From NCBI GenBank assembly GCA_052174475.1, contig JBQMRO010000084.1:1-64000 (forward strand): a DNA stretch of 64,000 bases, in the 5' to 3' direction. A program made the position numbers and the translations under genes. The stretch is from Arsenophonus sp052174475 (GTDB taxonomy: Bacteria; Pseudomonadota; Gammaproteobacteria; Enterobacterales; Enterobacteriaceae). Below, piece after piece: positions 32,290 through 44,929 of the stretch (within the stretch, counting starts at the first letter, position 1; each line of letters opens with the position of its first letter). The notes under the pieces were generated by a model, which saw only the letters and a program-made list of their open reading frames with translations, did no database searches and was not told where the DNA came from.

Positions 32290-33300
32290 TTGTTTTTTAT
32301 AATTTTATCATCTTTGCAAGATGAGTACTAAAAACTTTGGTTTAGTAAATGAATTTAGTTACCGAAAAAACACTAAGGAGAAATTCTTCTGGATGGTAGT
32401 ATTGTTGTTTTTTAATATTGGATTGGTATTTATGATTATACTCGAATTTATTTAACATAAATGGTTGTGTTTGATTTATACTAAAATTTTGTATTTATTG
32501 GAGCATTAGATGATCGCTTTGATATTAGCATTAAAGTTCAAGCAACTGTTCAAACGATTCCTGTAATAGTCAGGATTTATTTTGCTGATCCTAACGTTAG
32601 ATAACTTAGGTTATGTTTAGACTAACGGTAAATAATATTGGGGATATTTAAGTTATTTAGTAATGTTATTTACTGTTTTGGTCCTAGTCAATACTTTTAA
32701 CATAGTTAATGGTATTTCATGGTCTGCTTGGTGATCTTTATTGTGTCTTCTTTTCCTTATTAGGCATTTTGCTTTATCAAGATGGCAATATGCCATTAGC
32801 TTTTTGATGTTTTTCTATTATTGCTGATATTTTTTTCTTATATATTATTGAATTTAGATTTATTGGAAAAACATTATAAATGTGATTATGGAAATATGGT
32901 AGTACATTAATTAGTTTTACCATTTTTTTAGTTGCTGTTGATGTCGATATAAGATGAATAATCTTTAATTAAATCAGTGACTGCCCATTGGGTTATATTG
33001 TTATTCATCTGATGAATATGGTTGCTATCATATATTGATAACTCTATAAAGGAATGAGTTATTTTTACCAGATAGACAATATATTCATTATTTAATTATA
33101 CTTTCAGGTTTTACTTCAAGTTATGCTTTATCTTGATGACTTTGATAGTAGTTGTTTTTTAAAAACAATAGGTATGTTCGGTAAACGTTTAAGTTTTATT
33201 TCTGAATGGTGATGTTGGAATTATTTTTTCTTGCATTTCCTATCCTATAGATATTTAGATTAGATGTGCTTGAAAAGTGGTGCATTTTAAAAATGTGTTA
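32290..33300 (+). pseudogene. wecA: UDP-GlcNAc:undecaprenyl-phosphate GlcNAc-1-phosphate transferase WecA, dead
   Basis: First step of enterobacterial common antigen (ECA) synthesis in the inner membrane. Recognisable pieces are KNFGLVNEFSYRKNTKE, a best segment near 32500 reading ALDDRFDISIKVQATVQT (E. coli GALDDRFDISVKIRATIQA), and DRQYIHYLIILSGFTSSYAL near 33080. Many stops and frameshifts separate them. It follows rho as in E. coli. Confidence 0.88.
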
Positions 33301-33353
33301 AACCTCGAACGCAATGTATATAAAAATAAATAATAGAAATGTTTAAAGGAGTT

Positions 33354-34370
33354 TCATGTTAGTAACAAAGTTAGAAACATAAGTTAAACCTAATTCTCAC
33401 TTTTAATTTGTTGAGTATGGATTAGATATTAGAAGTTTGTTTTTGCGCTATGGTAGGAATAAATGTGGTTATCTTTTTAGCATTTATTTTATAGCTGTTG
33501 TATTGGTCATTTTTACGTGATGCTATAAAAATAGCATGCTAACTATCATTGATTTACTAACAGTTAATAACTTATTGGTATATTGTTCCAAACAGCAATT
33601 TTTACGAAATTTGAATTCACATATTAATGAAACATAAGATAATTAATTGACAATAATTTAAAATTATATTTATTAAGAATTTACCACTTAAATGGCTCTT
33701 AAGATGCCCAGAAAAATTTTTTATTAAATAGTGATTACCATCAAACATATATAGAAGGAAATCCTAAGGATTATTTTGCATTACTTGATAAATTAATTGA
33801 TAATATTCAATTCACTTCAAAAAAAATGATAACAAGATAGTTAATGATAATGTTAAATTAGTTACTAAAAATGCTTCTGATACAATCTTATCACTACGTG
33901 AATATATTTCTTTGCTAAAAAAGAAAGCTAGGTTTAATGTTAATAAACAGATTAAAGACGTTTAAGAGAAACGCAAAAGAATAGTCTTTAAAAGCATTAA
34001 TTAAACGTTAGGAAATCCTACAAATATAAATTATGAATAACGTTTAAATTACCTAAAGCAATCGTTAAAAGTTACATAAAAAGCAAGGTGTTTCTCACAT
34101 ATCAAAATTGATTTACCTATCGATTACTACCTGAGTTAGAAATATTTTTATTAGGTGCTTCCTTATTGCAAGTTTAAATTAAAATATTACAGGAAACAGA
34201 GTTTCATTATGATTTAATCATAAATAAAATATAGCGATATTAGTGATATTAAATCTCAAAATTGATCTCGAGAATAATTTTAAACTTATCAATGTTTAAA
34301 CACCAGAAGATACCGTTAAACAGATAGCCTTCTTGTTTGAGGATTAATAATGATCATTTTCGAATGATTG
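33354..34370 (+). pseudogene. wzzE: ECA chain-length regulator WzzE, dead
   Basis: Inner-membrane polysaccharide copolymerase. The remnant gives a transmembrane-like stretch near 33450 and an unusually long readable stretch at about 33720-33965: DYHQTYIEGNPKDYFALLDK and LIDNIQFTS, then NDNVKLVTKNASDTILSLRE (E. coli MINNIQFIPGDF, NDSVKLIAE). An LPIDYYLS-like and FLLGA-like piece follows near 34120-34160. Dead. Confidence 0.85.
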
Positions 34371-34524
34371 ATGTCCTAAGTGGTATAGATATGAGTTTGC
34401 TAAGACGCAAAATCTAATTATTTGCTAAATATATAGCAATAGAGAATTTCAATAAGTTATCAATATATTGAAAATAGAATCAATATTGATGATATGTTTT
34501 ATACTAAATAAGATTAACATAAAA

Positions 34525-35460
34525 AAGTCACTATAAAAGTGTTGACTATCTTTAGTACTTGTTCTGAAGTCATAAAATGACTTAGTTAGAATATGCTTTG
34601 ATGAACGATAAGGTTTTTGAATCGAAAGTTCACATAACTGCTCTATATTGAGCAGTTATGCCTCAGGTATTAGATCTTTTTGAAATCATATCTGATTATG
34701 ATTTAGATATTATGATATCGAGACAAGATTTAAACAATATTACCTGTCGTATTCTTGAAGGAATTAAATCAGCATTCTTATCTTTTAAACCCGATGCGGT
34801 ATTAGTTTATGGTGAGATACGGTAACCATGTGGCAATCACCTGGTTGTTTTTTATCAGTGTATTCTGCTTGATTATGTTGAATCAGGATTGCGTACCGGC
34901 AAATTATATTATCTTTGGACGGAAAAAGAAGATCGTAAAATTATCAGTTATCTGGAAAAGTATTACTTTTCATCTATCGAATATTCACAAAAAATTTAAA
35001 GCAGAACTTATCCCTCTTCTCATCGTATTTTGTTACTGGCAAAATACGTAACAGGATGAATTGTCCTGAGTGCATAATAAAGTTATGAATGATGCCATAA
35101 TGCTAACAAGCCTTATGGCTGTCGAAAATCTTTTTTTGATAAAAAATAAAAATGATGTTAATTACAGGATATCGATTGGAAAGTTTTAGTGGTGGGTTTA
35201 AACATATCTGTCATGTATTAGCTGAAATTGTAACTTAAAGCAAGCCGATGTTGGTAATGCCTGGATATTACTGAACTAGCTAAAGTAGATGAATATGATA
35301 AGGTATGTTTAGTAGGTACACAAACAGAAAAAATTATTTAAACGGTAATACAATTACTAACGTATGAAGAGAAGATGTTTAGCAAAAATAAGCCAGGCTA
35401 ATAATCTTTATGGTGATGGTAAAGCTTGCCATAGAACTTTTTTGAAGCATTGAAAACAAA
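34525..35460 (+). pseudogene. wecB: UDP-GlcNAc 2-epimerase WecB, dead
   Basis: Makes UDP-ManNAc for ECA. Fragments in several frames: VLTIFSTCSEVIK (E. coli VLTVFGTRPEAIK), DYDLDIM near 34695, NITCRILEGIKSAF, VESGLRTGKLYYLW and RKIISYLEKYYFSS near 34880-34970, DWKVLVVGLN-like near 35170, and NLYGDGKACH near 35410 (E. coli NPYGDGQAC). Full length is preserved but broken throughout. Confidence 0.85.
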
Positions 35461-35472
35461 TCAGGTGACATT

Positions 35473-36440
35473 ATGTAGTTTGAAACTATTCCTGTTATTG
35501 ATTTAGATTAAATTAGATTACTAACTAACTACTACTGCTTTCTCTGTTCAGTAAAAAAATTAATTTGAGATTGTGATGTTAATTGACATGCTGTTGATAT
35601 GATTAATTAAGATACAATTCATATTGTTGAACTAGATTTAGATAAAATAATAAAACAGGCTATAGAAGTTAGCTAATTAAAAGTCTTCGCTACACCTTAA
35701 AAGGCAGATGTGTTTTTAATTGTGCTCTTCACCATTTAAAGATGATCAAAGCCTGATCTCTCTAATATTATAAGAGAGGAGAATTAATAGTACCATTTTT
35801 GAAAAAAGCAATTTGATTATTCTAGAATCTACTTTCACTGCCTTGAATAAGTAAGATAATTGTACAGCAACTAGTAGCTGTAGGATTTAATCTTATATTT
35901 CTATAATAACAGGTGAAATTTACATATTCATATTGCTTATTATCCTTAACGGTTTTTATTGGTTGATATCACGGTTGATGTTGATAGAAAATACTCGGTT
36001 ATTGCTAATACGACGATTAAATTATCTCAGCAAGTCAGGCTATAATATAGCATTTTATTTATCAGTGATAGTATGGTCATTGATTCCAAAACAACTGAAA
36101 TATATAAATTTATAGCAAGCTAATTTAGATTGCTATCAGGTTAAGACAGTATTAGTCAGTTGTTTAACCGAGACAGATAAGCGAGCAAATGAAATTAAAA
36201 TTACGTATTTTGATCTTGGTTTTAAACCAAATATTAATGATTTATAAGACAGTCTTACTATAAAAATAATTAAAATAATTGTTGATTAACATATTGGTAC
36301 CAATCATGTAGTAGAGCCTAATATTAATTAATTACCAAAGGCATTAAAAGGTCTTTGTTAATTGGTCTCTACTGTGAGAGTTGCTATTGCTAATGCAGAT
36401 ATTATTTTATTGTTGGTAGATTATAAATAATTTAAAGTAA
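35473..36440 (+). pseudogene. wecC: UDP-ManNAc dehydrogenase WecC, dead
   Basis: Second codon is a stop (ATG TAG). Further on: FETIPVIDLD, CDVN-stop-HAVDMIN, DTIHIVELDLDKIIKQAIEV (E. coli GEIHIVEPDLASVVKTAVEG), and near 36205-36330 FDLGFKPNINDL and VVEPNIN-stop-LPKALKGL. About 970 bases against 1,263 in E. coli, so internal material is also lost. Confidence 0.85.
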
Positions 36441-36489
36441 TTAAGACTGAATAAATTCGATAAAAATAGGTAGTTAATACTAAAGAAAT

Positions 36490-37600
36490 ATGACGTTGAA
36501 ACGTATTTTAATTACTGGCGTATCTGTCTTTATCGGTTTGGGAGTTATTTATTATATGATTGAAGATACTAATTATAGTGTATTAGTTGTTGATAGTTTT
36601 ACTTATGCTAGTAATCTAGCATTATTAGCATCAGTGAGAGAAAGAGCCTTCGCTATTCTTTTGCTCCAATAAATATCTACAATAGATATGCGTTTAACAA
36701 AATTTTTCAGAAATATTAACCTAACGCCTGTTAGGCATTTAGCAGCAAAAAGTCATATCGATTGATATGATTGATGGATCAGCCCGTCTTTATCGAAACC
36801 AAAATTGTTGGTTCCAATGTTATTGGAAACAGCTAGTAATTATTAAAATTATTTAATCAAGCAGAAAAATAATTATTTCATTTCCATGATATCTACTGAA
36901 GATGATGGTTTATGGTGATCTTATACAACTTGAAGGTTATTTATAGAAATAACCTATTATGATCGCAAGTAGGCCTGGCGCCTCGTCTTGATTCAGTTTA
37001 AAAGGCTTTCAAGTGATCATTTAATCATAGCATGGCATTGTACTTATCGCTTACTAATATTGGTGACCAATTACTTAAATGATTATGATCCTTATCATAC
37101 TATCCTGAAATTAATTCTTTTTATAATTTTGAGCGTGATAGCCGATAAATTATTTCCTATTTATCGTTAAGATAAATAGATAAAGGTAATTAGCTATAGT
37201 TGAATATCATGCCAATGTGTTACATTTAGTCATTAGTTAAGCGGATGTGGTCAAGATTTAGGATATTGCTGGCCATAATGAACGTAAAATATTGATCTGC
37301 TAAAGATAATTAGTGCCTTTTAGAAGAATTATATTTTGTTAAGTCCTGAAGAAATGACTAATTATCGTGATTTAATCACCTATCTCACCAATCATTTAGG
37401 TTATAATGTGTATTATTCTATTAATGTTAGCAAAATAGAACAAGAGTTAGGATGGAAGCTGCAAGATAGCTTTAAATCAGGTATTCATTAAATTGTTGAA
37501 TGGTATTTCAACAATAAAACTGCTGCACCAATCTGTAAAATGGTTCATATGCAGATGAACGTTTAGGAATTGCAACATAATAGATAATGATGAGGAAATT
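36490..37600 (+). pseudogene. rffG: dTDP-glucose 4,6-dehydratase RffG, dead
   Basis: Short-chain dehydrogenase of dTDP-sugar synthesis. Begins MTLKRILITGVSVFIGLG, where the GGAGFIG nucleotide motif is changed, then VLVVDSFTYASNLALLASV. Later pieces are LAAKSHIDW-like near 36745, a STEDDGLWW-like segment near 36890, NYLNDYDPYHTILKLI near 37070 and VSKIEQELGWKLQDSFKSGI near 37430-37490. Frames change repeatedly. Confidence 0.88.
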
Positions 37601-37601
37601 T

Positions 37602-38470
37602 GATGAAAATATATTGTTTTAGCTGGTAATTTTCTAGAATCCATTTGTATCCTGTTGCGCAAGGTATCTCTAAATAACCTGTTACTTATATAACAAGCCG
37701 ATGATTTACCATTCACTTTTAATGCTAATATTGTCTGATATTAGAGAAATATTAATTATTTTCTATATCTGAAGATATACCTGATTATAAGCGCTTACTT
37801 GGCGACGATGAGGTTTTTAGTGCTTATTTCAGTTATGGCTGCATAAATCCTGGTCAGATATGGGTTAGCGTAGGCATTTTTGATCGATAAAAATTTCATA
37901 GGTGATAATGCTTTCTGTTTGATGTTAGATCAAAATATTTATTTTGGATAGACTTTTAGCCTTAAATTGAAATCGAGATTTTGCTTGTTAATCAAGAACA
38001 ACAATTTTTTCGTATTAGATGATGAATTACAAATGTTTTATGGTAGTTGAATTTGATGAACAGTTTAAAGTGCTTTCTATTGAAGAAAGGCCCCAGCAAC
38101 TTAAATTTAACTGGGTCGATTACTGGCATCTATTTTTATGATAATCAAATAATTAATAGTATTAAACAAATTAAACTTCATAACATAGTGAGCTTAATAT
38201 TATCTGTATGAATTAAATATATCTTGATTGTGGTGAGTTAAAGTTTAGCTATTAGGTTACGGATTTACCTAGAACTTTAAGGTACTGGTGTTAATGATAG
38301 CTTGACTTAAGCAAGTAGGTTTGCGCAAACCATTGAGAAACGGCAGGAATTTAAAATCGCTTTTTTTGAAAGAAATCGTCTGGCGTAACAGTTGGTTAAC
38401 GAATGAACAGATAGAAAATCAGCAGAAAACTGGCATAAACTAAATATAATAAATATTACAGGATTTTCTA
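37602..38470 (+). pseudogene. rffH: Glucose-1-phosphate thymidylyltransferase RffH, dead
   Basis: Makes dTDP-glucose for the Fuc4NAc branch. Pieces: MKIYCFSW where MKGIILAGG should be, DIPDYKRLLGDDEVFSAYFS near 37775 (E. coli DTPRFQQLLGDGSQWG), ITGIYFYDNQIINSIKQ near 38130 (E. coli VTGLYFYDNDVVEMAK), and ASRFAQTIEKRQEFKIAFFE near 38310-38365. The ribosome-binding site GAGG is still present ahead of the ATG. Confidence 0.88.
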
Positions 38471-38474
38471 CATG

Positions 38475-39175
38475 TTTGCTAAGTTAAATATTGAACTATT
38501 CAGTTAGAAAAGTGATTTTTTAAGCGTAAAATTTCCAAGATTATATTTTGCATTCAATGTGCCAATTGTTTCATTAAGTTAATTTGTCGAGTACGAGATT
38601 ATGTAAGTTAAAATTGTTACGCGGGGATATTGAATTGATTGATGTAACGTTACATATGGGTTTTAGGTAGTATAAGGTGAAAAAGTCAATTTTTACCTGA
38701 ATATGGTTAGCAGGGTAAAATCATAGTTTATATCTAGATGTAGCGATTGAAAATATTAAAAAATTAAAAAGCATTTTTATAGATATAACTTTTTCACATA
38801 GCTGTTTTCGTCTATCCTAGTATCATTAATAGATAATGTCTTTTTTTATTCTATTTGCCTTGAAAAGCCATTAAAGGTACTTTTTATGATCTTTGTTTAT
38901 TAGTTAACAATAGATAAGGAAATATTATGGTTTTGTCACCATTAGAAAACTTCTAGTTGAAAAGAGGCGCGTATTGGTTTATTAGCCACAGCTTTAGCGA
39001 ATCAAAAAAAATGAGTTGGTAAATAATTATTAACAGTAGTATGCAAATGGTGTAAGCAGCAAGAAGTGTAGAGATTAAGGATGGAAACTTAAATTAGTAA
39101 TATTACTGTTATGTATCTCTATTCACAAATGGCAGCACAAATTATAAGTACAGCTTATTAGTTCTATTGAGGACG
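38475..39175 (+). pseudogene. wecD: dTDP-fucosamine acetyltransferase WecD (RffC), dead
   Basis: Weakly preserved. Pieces near 38935-38990 read ISLRKLL-like, then RIGLLATALA (E. coli ARIGLLA). Near 39090-39165 the end resembles the family tail GNTAALKRYIQSGA...TAYWLYR. The identification leans on position between rffH and wecE. Confidence 0.65.
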
Positions 39176-39177
39176 AC

Positions 39178-40308
39178 ATGATCTTATTTAATAAACCACC
39201 GGTTATTGGTACTGAATTAAGTTATATCCAAGAAGCTATGCAGAGTAGCAAGTTATCTGGTGATGGTCAGTTCACTAAGCGTTGTGAGAAGTGGATAGAA
39301 AAGCATTTTCAGTGCTTGAAAGCGTTCTTGACACCTTCTTGTACTGCATCTTTAGAAATGGCGACAATTTTAATTGATATTAAACCTGGCGATGAAGTCA
39401 TTATGCCAAGTTTTACTTTTGTTTCTACCGCTAATCCCTTTGTGCTAAGGGGCGCAACGATTGTGTTTATCGATATACGTCCTGATACCATGAATATGGA
39501 TGAGAATAAAATTGAAGCAGCGATCACGGCCAAAACTCGTGCTATTGTTCCTGTTCACTATGCTGGTGTAGCTTGTGAAATGGATGCCATTATGGCATTA
39601 GCAAAAAAATACCATCTTTATCTTGTTGAAGATGCGGCTCAAGGTGTTATGTCCACTTATAAAGGGAAGGCGCTTGGTACGATAGGGCATATTGGTTGCT
39701 ATAGTTTCCATGAAACAAAAAATTACTCATCTGGTGGAGAAGGGGGAGCAATACTGATTAATGACCCTTCACTTATTGAGCGAGCAGAAATTGTACGGGA
39801 AAAAGGCACGAATCGAAGTCAGTTTTTTCGCGGCCAAGTTGATAAATATATTTGGCAAGACATTGGTTCCAGCTACTTAATGTCAGAGCTGCAAGCTGCT
39901 TATTTATGGGCGCAATTGGAACAAGCGAATAAAATTAATCAGAATAGGTTAGCATTATGGAAAAACTATTATAAGGCACTTAAACCTTTCGCTGAAGTCG
40001 GTAAATTAGAGTTAGCTGTTATACCGGTAGATCTAGAACATAATGCTCATATGTTCTATATCAAATTGAAAGATATTAAACAAAGAGCTGAGTTCAATAA
40101 GCATATGCAAACAGCAAATATTTTGTCAGAATTTCATTATGTTGCTTTACACTCTAGTCCAGGAGGTGATAAATTTTGCCGTTTTCATGGTAATGATTAC
40201 TATACGACAAAAGAAAGTCTTCGTTTAGTTCGTTTACCGATATTTTATAATCTTACTGATAAAGAGCAGCAACAAGTGATTAATCAAATCCAATCTTTTT
40301 TTGCTTAA
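39178..40308 (+). CDS. wecE: dTDP-4-amino-4,6-dideoxygalactose transaminase WecE, intact
   Basis: PLP-dependent sugar aminotransferase of the DegT/DnrJ/EryC1 family, which makes dTDP-Fuc4N for common antigen. It is 376 residues, exactly the E. coli length, with no stop or frameshift. Key features are PGDEVIMPSFTFVSTANPFV, VPVHYAGVACEMD, VEDAAQGVMSTYKG and the PLP lysine at residue 181 in SFHETKNYSSGGEGGA. The C-terminal part has AHMFYIKLKD and FHYVALHSSPGG. The ATG touches the end of dead wecD (GAGGACGACATG). All other genes of the pathway in this cluster are ruined, so its canonical substrate should not be made from this locus. It may serve another amino-sugar route or be a gene not yet hit. 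Confidence 0.96.
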   Translation: MILFNKPPVIGTELSYIQEAMQSSKLSGDGQFTKRCEKWIEKHFQCLKAFLTPSCTASLEMATILIDIKPGDEVIMPSFTFVSTANPFVLRGATIVFIDIRPDTMNMDENKIEAAITAKTRAIVPVHYAGVACEMDAIMALAKKYHLYLVEDAAQGVMSTYKGKALGTIGHIGCYSFHETKNYSSGGEGGAILINDPSLIERAEIVREKGTNRSQFFRGQVDKYIWQDIGSSYLMSELQAAYLWAQLEQANKINQNRLALWKNYYKALKPFAEVGKLELAVIPVDLEHNAHMFYIKLKDIKQRAEFNKHMQTANILSEFHYVALHSSPGGDKFCRFHGNDYYTTKESLRLVRLPIFYNLTDKEQQQVINQIQSFFA

Positions 40309-40324
40309 TATATCTTTATCTAAA

Positions 40325-41545
40325 GCGTTTGCTTGAGTAGTTATTCAATTTTGAAAAAGTTGGGATAGGATTAGTAATAATCAAATTATTAGTTATTTCT
40401 TTTGATTTTAGTAGTGTTGGTTAGGCAGAAAATTTACGTCAACTGATTACTATACTAGGTGTTTTATTCGGTGAATAGATCTTCAATAGCGTGATTAAAT
40501 ATGTTACTGAATATATTAGACGCTAATAAAGTTAAGCGCTGTATTGGCACTTCATCATCAATTATTTTAGGGTTTTAACCCTATGGATACTTATTTTTAC
40601 TGTTTAATTGATTTATCATGTTGGTAACTATTTGGAATATAGATTATCAAATAGTTATTTGTATCTTATAGTATTAAGATAAATGGAGATCTCTTATGTA
40701 AATTACTTTTTAGAAAATACTAAAAGATTATCACAATGTAAAAGGTAATACACTATTAATTATCGTTTGTAGCTTAGTAGAAGTAATTGATTACTATTTT
40801 TATTTTAGATTAAGTAGTTATGAATGGGCGCTAATAGGATTAGCTTTAGTTCCTGCATTAATTGTTATGCCAATAGTGATCATGATTTTACGCCATAATC
40901 AGCTAAATTAGTTATATTTAAACCAAGCTGAAATACTGTTATTTGTCATCACTTAGCTAAATTCATTTTAATAGTGTTAATAACTTCAGTTACGTTACCG
41001 GTTGCTTATATTAAGATAAGAAAATTATTAACTAAGAGATATAGTTGGAATGAGGTAGATATTGGCAGGTAGTGAATAGTATTTCAGATGCTTATTTACA
41101 GTTTAATACTGTATTTTACTGTTTGATTTATATCAACCTTAGATAAATTAAGGCATAAAAATGAGATTAGCATAAAATTTTAAAAGCTTTAAAGTTTATT
41201 TAACCAGCGATCGCAATAGTTAACTTTACTATATGGCTATCACAAGATCTAGAAATTTAATTGCTTTTCCGATAAATTTATCGGAATGCATGATCTCTTT
41301 TTTGCCAGTTGATATTAGTAATGCATTGAAATTAGGCGCTTATGTTTTTGTTTATTTAGTTATTACTAAGGTTACATTATGGTTTTCTGTTCTTAACAGA
41401 AGTGACTTATTTTTTGTTGTTAATGAATTTTTATTGATTAACACCAGCTTACGACGTTTTGAGTGCTGTCTATAGACTTAAGTGGCAACTTATATTGTTT
41501 ACATTATTCTTTGTAGTGGCACATTCTATCTTTGCCTGAGGCAAA
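40325..41545 (+). pseudogene. wzxE: ECA lipid III flippase WzxE, dead
   Basis: Multi-pass membrane protein. Pieces: LRQLITILGVLFG near 40435 (E. coli FRQLITVLGVLAG), YEWALIGLALVPALIVMPIV near 40820, LITSVTLPVAYIKIRKLLTK and RYSWNEVDI near 40980-41060, NSISDAYLQFNT, and an open 80-codon stretch at 41233-41475 with KLGAYVFVYLVITKVTLWFS (E. coli KVGAYVFGYLVIAKASL). Broken by many stops. Confidence 0.88.
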
Positions 41546-41547
41546 GA

Positions 41548-42600
41548 TGAAAATTTTAATCCGTGCACTAGTTCTGACATTCCACATCATAACCAGGTAG
41601 TGTTAGAATGTTTTAACAATGTTTTATATTGATCAGTATCATTACTACTTAAAATAGATAAATTAAGGTTCTGATCTGTGATCTCACTATAGAATTATGC
41701 TATGCATAATTATGCATTAACTAATTTTATAATAAAAAAGTGATTATTAAAGTTATTGCTATACAAACAAAAGCAGATAGAAATTGCCAATTCTTTTTTA
41801 TGGTTAGTTTAATGTATCAATTTAATTGATATTATTGTTTAGCAATGATCTGTCAACAATAATTTATGACATATTTTATATGTTTATCTCTTATGAGGAA
41901 TTACTTATATTGAAATTTAAATAATTTTATTATTTCGTCGTCTAATATTTAAATGGCTGGTAGGGATATGTTTTACTAAGCGAGAAATTCAAATTATTTT
42001 TCTCAGTTAAATATAATTATACCAATATTACTGCTTTATTTTCCATTTAAAATAGATCTAGTTTTAACTGTTTATAAAAATCATTTAATTAAATTGATAA
42101 AGTGAAAATTTTACTCGATAACTTAGGTAATAAAATTTAATCAACATGTCGAATGATTACTAGTGACTAAAAAGCAGTTTGTGGATCAGTCGGTCGAAAT
42201 TTTTCGTCCTTATTGGAATATCATAATAATAATCAAGATACTTTGCGAAAGTTACACAGGCTGCAGGAAATTATTTCTTAATGGAAAATAATAATTTTTA
42301 AAGAAAAATGGATTTTAATAATTATCTAATTTTACTGTACTGTTGTGATTTAAATTAGTGTTGTAAACTACAAACAAGGTATAAGATACATTGTGCTGAT
42401 TAATTCAAGTTTGTAATTCCTTTTATTATTAGCCGTAAAAATTATTTTTACAGGATATTATTTAACAGTATAAATTTTTTTATTTTATAATAATTAATTA
42501 GATAAACAACAATTGGATACGATTTGACAGAAAATGATGTTAATGAATAGAAGTTAAATAGGTTTTTTAATCTTAATTTTATTAATGGATTACAAGCTAA
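41548..42600 (+). pseudogene. wecF: Fuc4NAc transferase WecF, dead
   Basis: Begins ILIRALVLTFHI in one frame and SDIPHHNQVVLECFNNVL in another (E. coli [23 protein letters not shown]). Later sequence is only weakly readable; the length to wzyE fits the family (about 360 codons). Dead. Confidence 0.75.
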
Positions 42601-42624
42601 ATTAATATAGACAGGAGAACAATA

Positions 42625-43965
42625 ATGACTATTATGGAATTTGGTGGTCTATATATTGTAAGTTTTATTTCTCTAATATTAATTTTGATACTAATGTATC
42701 GTGAACTTCGAGGAGTACGATTCAATTTTAATATCTTTTTTCTATACTTTATTTATTAGCATTCTACTTTAATTTCCATTAACAGGATTAATGGTTTTTA
42801 AATTTGACGTTAATATAATATCAACTAATATATTAGTTGCATGCGCTGTTTCATCTATCAATTTTACATTGTTTATTATATTGTTTATAATGACCCGTTT
42901 GTGGGTCGGAGTGTCCAAGGATCTGATTAGTAGTTATTCAGTTCGAATGAAATAGAGCATACCTAACTTGTCTCTTATTGACATTTATTGCAAAACTAAC
43001 AGCGGCGATTTTTTAAAAATGGTTTTTACTATTTCAATTACAGTCCTATAGTCAGATTTTTTCTAGTGAAGTTTCAAGTCTAGCGTTAGAACATTTTTTT
43101 ATTTTCGTATTTGTAATGTTGATTGCATATTTTTTAAAGCCAATCCAGTATTGATGGATACTTTTGCTCTTTAGCATGGTTGTTTTTTTTGGATACTTAC
43201 TTATCTAAGCGTTGATAGAGCGCGACTAATATTATTATCGCCTTTGCACTTTTCCCATTTATTGTCATTGGTCCGTGGTTGGATTGATTTATGGATACTA
43301 ATTATCACTGATATTATTGGTATTTTTGGTATGTTTTGGTTAGCATTAAAGCGTTATGAATTAGATCTTAGTGGTGAAGAGGCTTTTGTTTTCTCTATTT
43401 AATGTGTTATGTCTTTTCTTCTTTGGAGAACTTAGTTCTATTGCTAGATAACTAGCACAAAATTGAATTTCAAGAATTATTGATTATTATATGTGATTTT
43501 TTATACTTTTATTTCCACGTAGCTATGGTTTTAGTAACCTGATTCAATATTGAATTCAGCCAATTATTTTACCGGTAAGCGCTTGATTATTACTTTAATT
43601 TAGGCAATTAATTTATATTAATTGATTTTTAATAATTAAAGGTTGGTTGTCTTTATTTCTATCGGTGTAATTAGCGTTGGTTTGATTATTAAATGGTTTG
43701 GATTAGGTTTATAAAAAAGTTAGAGATTGTACTAATCGCTATAAAGCTCTTATTCTGCAAGTTTTCTATTTTTTGTGTTTTTTTTTAAAATTATTGTCCT
43801 AGTTTATTAGAGTAAATACTCTTTTGTATTACGAGTGATGTTTTTATTTTTGGTATTTGTGCTTTTACCAAACTAGTTTAATTCACATATACATCACTAA
43901 TGGTTCTAAAAATAAGATAAATAATAAATTGCTTGAGTAATCTATAAAGTAAGAAGTTATCCAAA
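42625..43965 (+). pseudogene. wzyE: ECA polymerase WzyE, dead
   Basis: Starts MTIMEFGGLYIVSF with a good AGGAG site, reads YRELRGVRFNFNIFF (E. coli FEFRRVRFNFNVFF) and hits a stop at about codon 46. Later pieces: SQIFSSEVSSLALEHFFIF near 43060, [21 protein letters not shown] and EEAF near 43310-43390 (E. coli [24 protein letters not shown]), SIGVISVGLIIKWFGLGL near 43660. Multi-pass membrane protein, dead. Confidence 0.88.
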
Positions 43966-43984
43966 ATATGATATTTAGGTCATC

Positions 43985-44690
43985 TTATTTTGAGTTTTTA
44001 TGATAGAACTAATTTTCTTAATTATCTGTTATTAGATCAACAGATTAAGTATAAAACATTGTTGGCTATAAATCCGTAAAAATCCTAACCACAGAGCAAG
44101 ATCATAACTTAAACGTACTGCTAGTTGAAGTAGCGTATCTTTATGCAGATGGTATCAATATTATTAAAGTGATTCGTTGTAAATACCTACAGGTTAAAGT
44201 TTTACGTATTGCGGTGTTGATTTATAGATATCGTTGATGGTAACACAACTTAAAAAGTTGTGCCCATACTTCTTATTACTAGAAAGCAAAATTTCTTAAA
44301 TAGACCAAAATAAACTTTTTACTAAATAGCAAGTGAGTATATTATTGATAGCCAGAACAGTTATTTTAAGTCAGAATAACATGAAATATAATTTAACCGC
44401 ATTAAGACTAGTAGAGAAAAATTATTACGGTATCAATTGGGAATTACCAAGGCAAAAATTTTTATTCGCATTATTGGTGAGTATACACCCCGATGCGATC
44501 TATATTAGAATAAATCGCCATTATGAATCTTTTTACTGAAAATGTAAAAAAGAGTACTTAAATTATAACAACAATTAGGATTAGGATAGTTATATAGATT
44601 ACTTTCTAAGCTAAGTCGAATTAAACGACAGATAAAATTATTATGCTTTCTGCGCTACTATATATAGCGGTAAACTTGATTTTTATTTGT
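43985..44690 (+). pseudogene. wecG: UDP-ManNAcA transferase WecG, dead
   Basis: Second glycosyltransferase of ECA lipid II. Pieces: FLNYLLLDQQIKYKTLLAI near 44015, NVLLVEVAYLYADGINIIK near 44115-44170 (E. coli INAAEFKYADGISVVRSV), VSIHPDAIYIRI near 44480 (E. coli LVHPDALYMGV) and a LLSKLSRIKRQIKLL-like tail near 44600 (E. coli LSQPSRIKRQLRLL). Last gene of the cluster, dead. Confidence 0.87.
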
Positions 44691-44929
44691 GTATGATTTC
44701 TATCGCAATAGTACGCTTTAACTTTAATAGCTAATAAATTTCAATTGCTAGGTTTCTTTTAAACATGGGTTTAGTTGATAGCTGTTTTTATTCTTAGCAA
44801 ATTAGTACTATTTTGATTACAGTTATAAACTTTTATTTCGTTATTGTTCAAAATATTTTTTCAGTAAAGATCTATTATCTATCATTTTGATCATTAAGGT
44901 AAAAATAGTATTAAGTGATTATTGAAATG

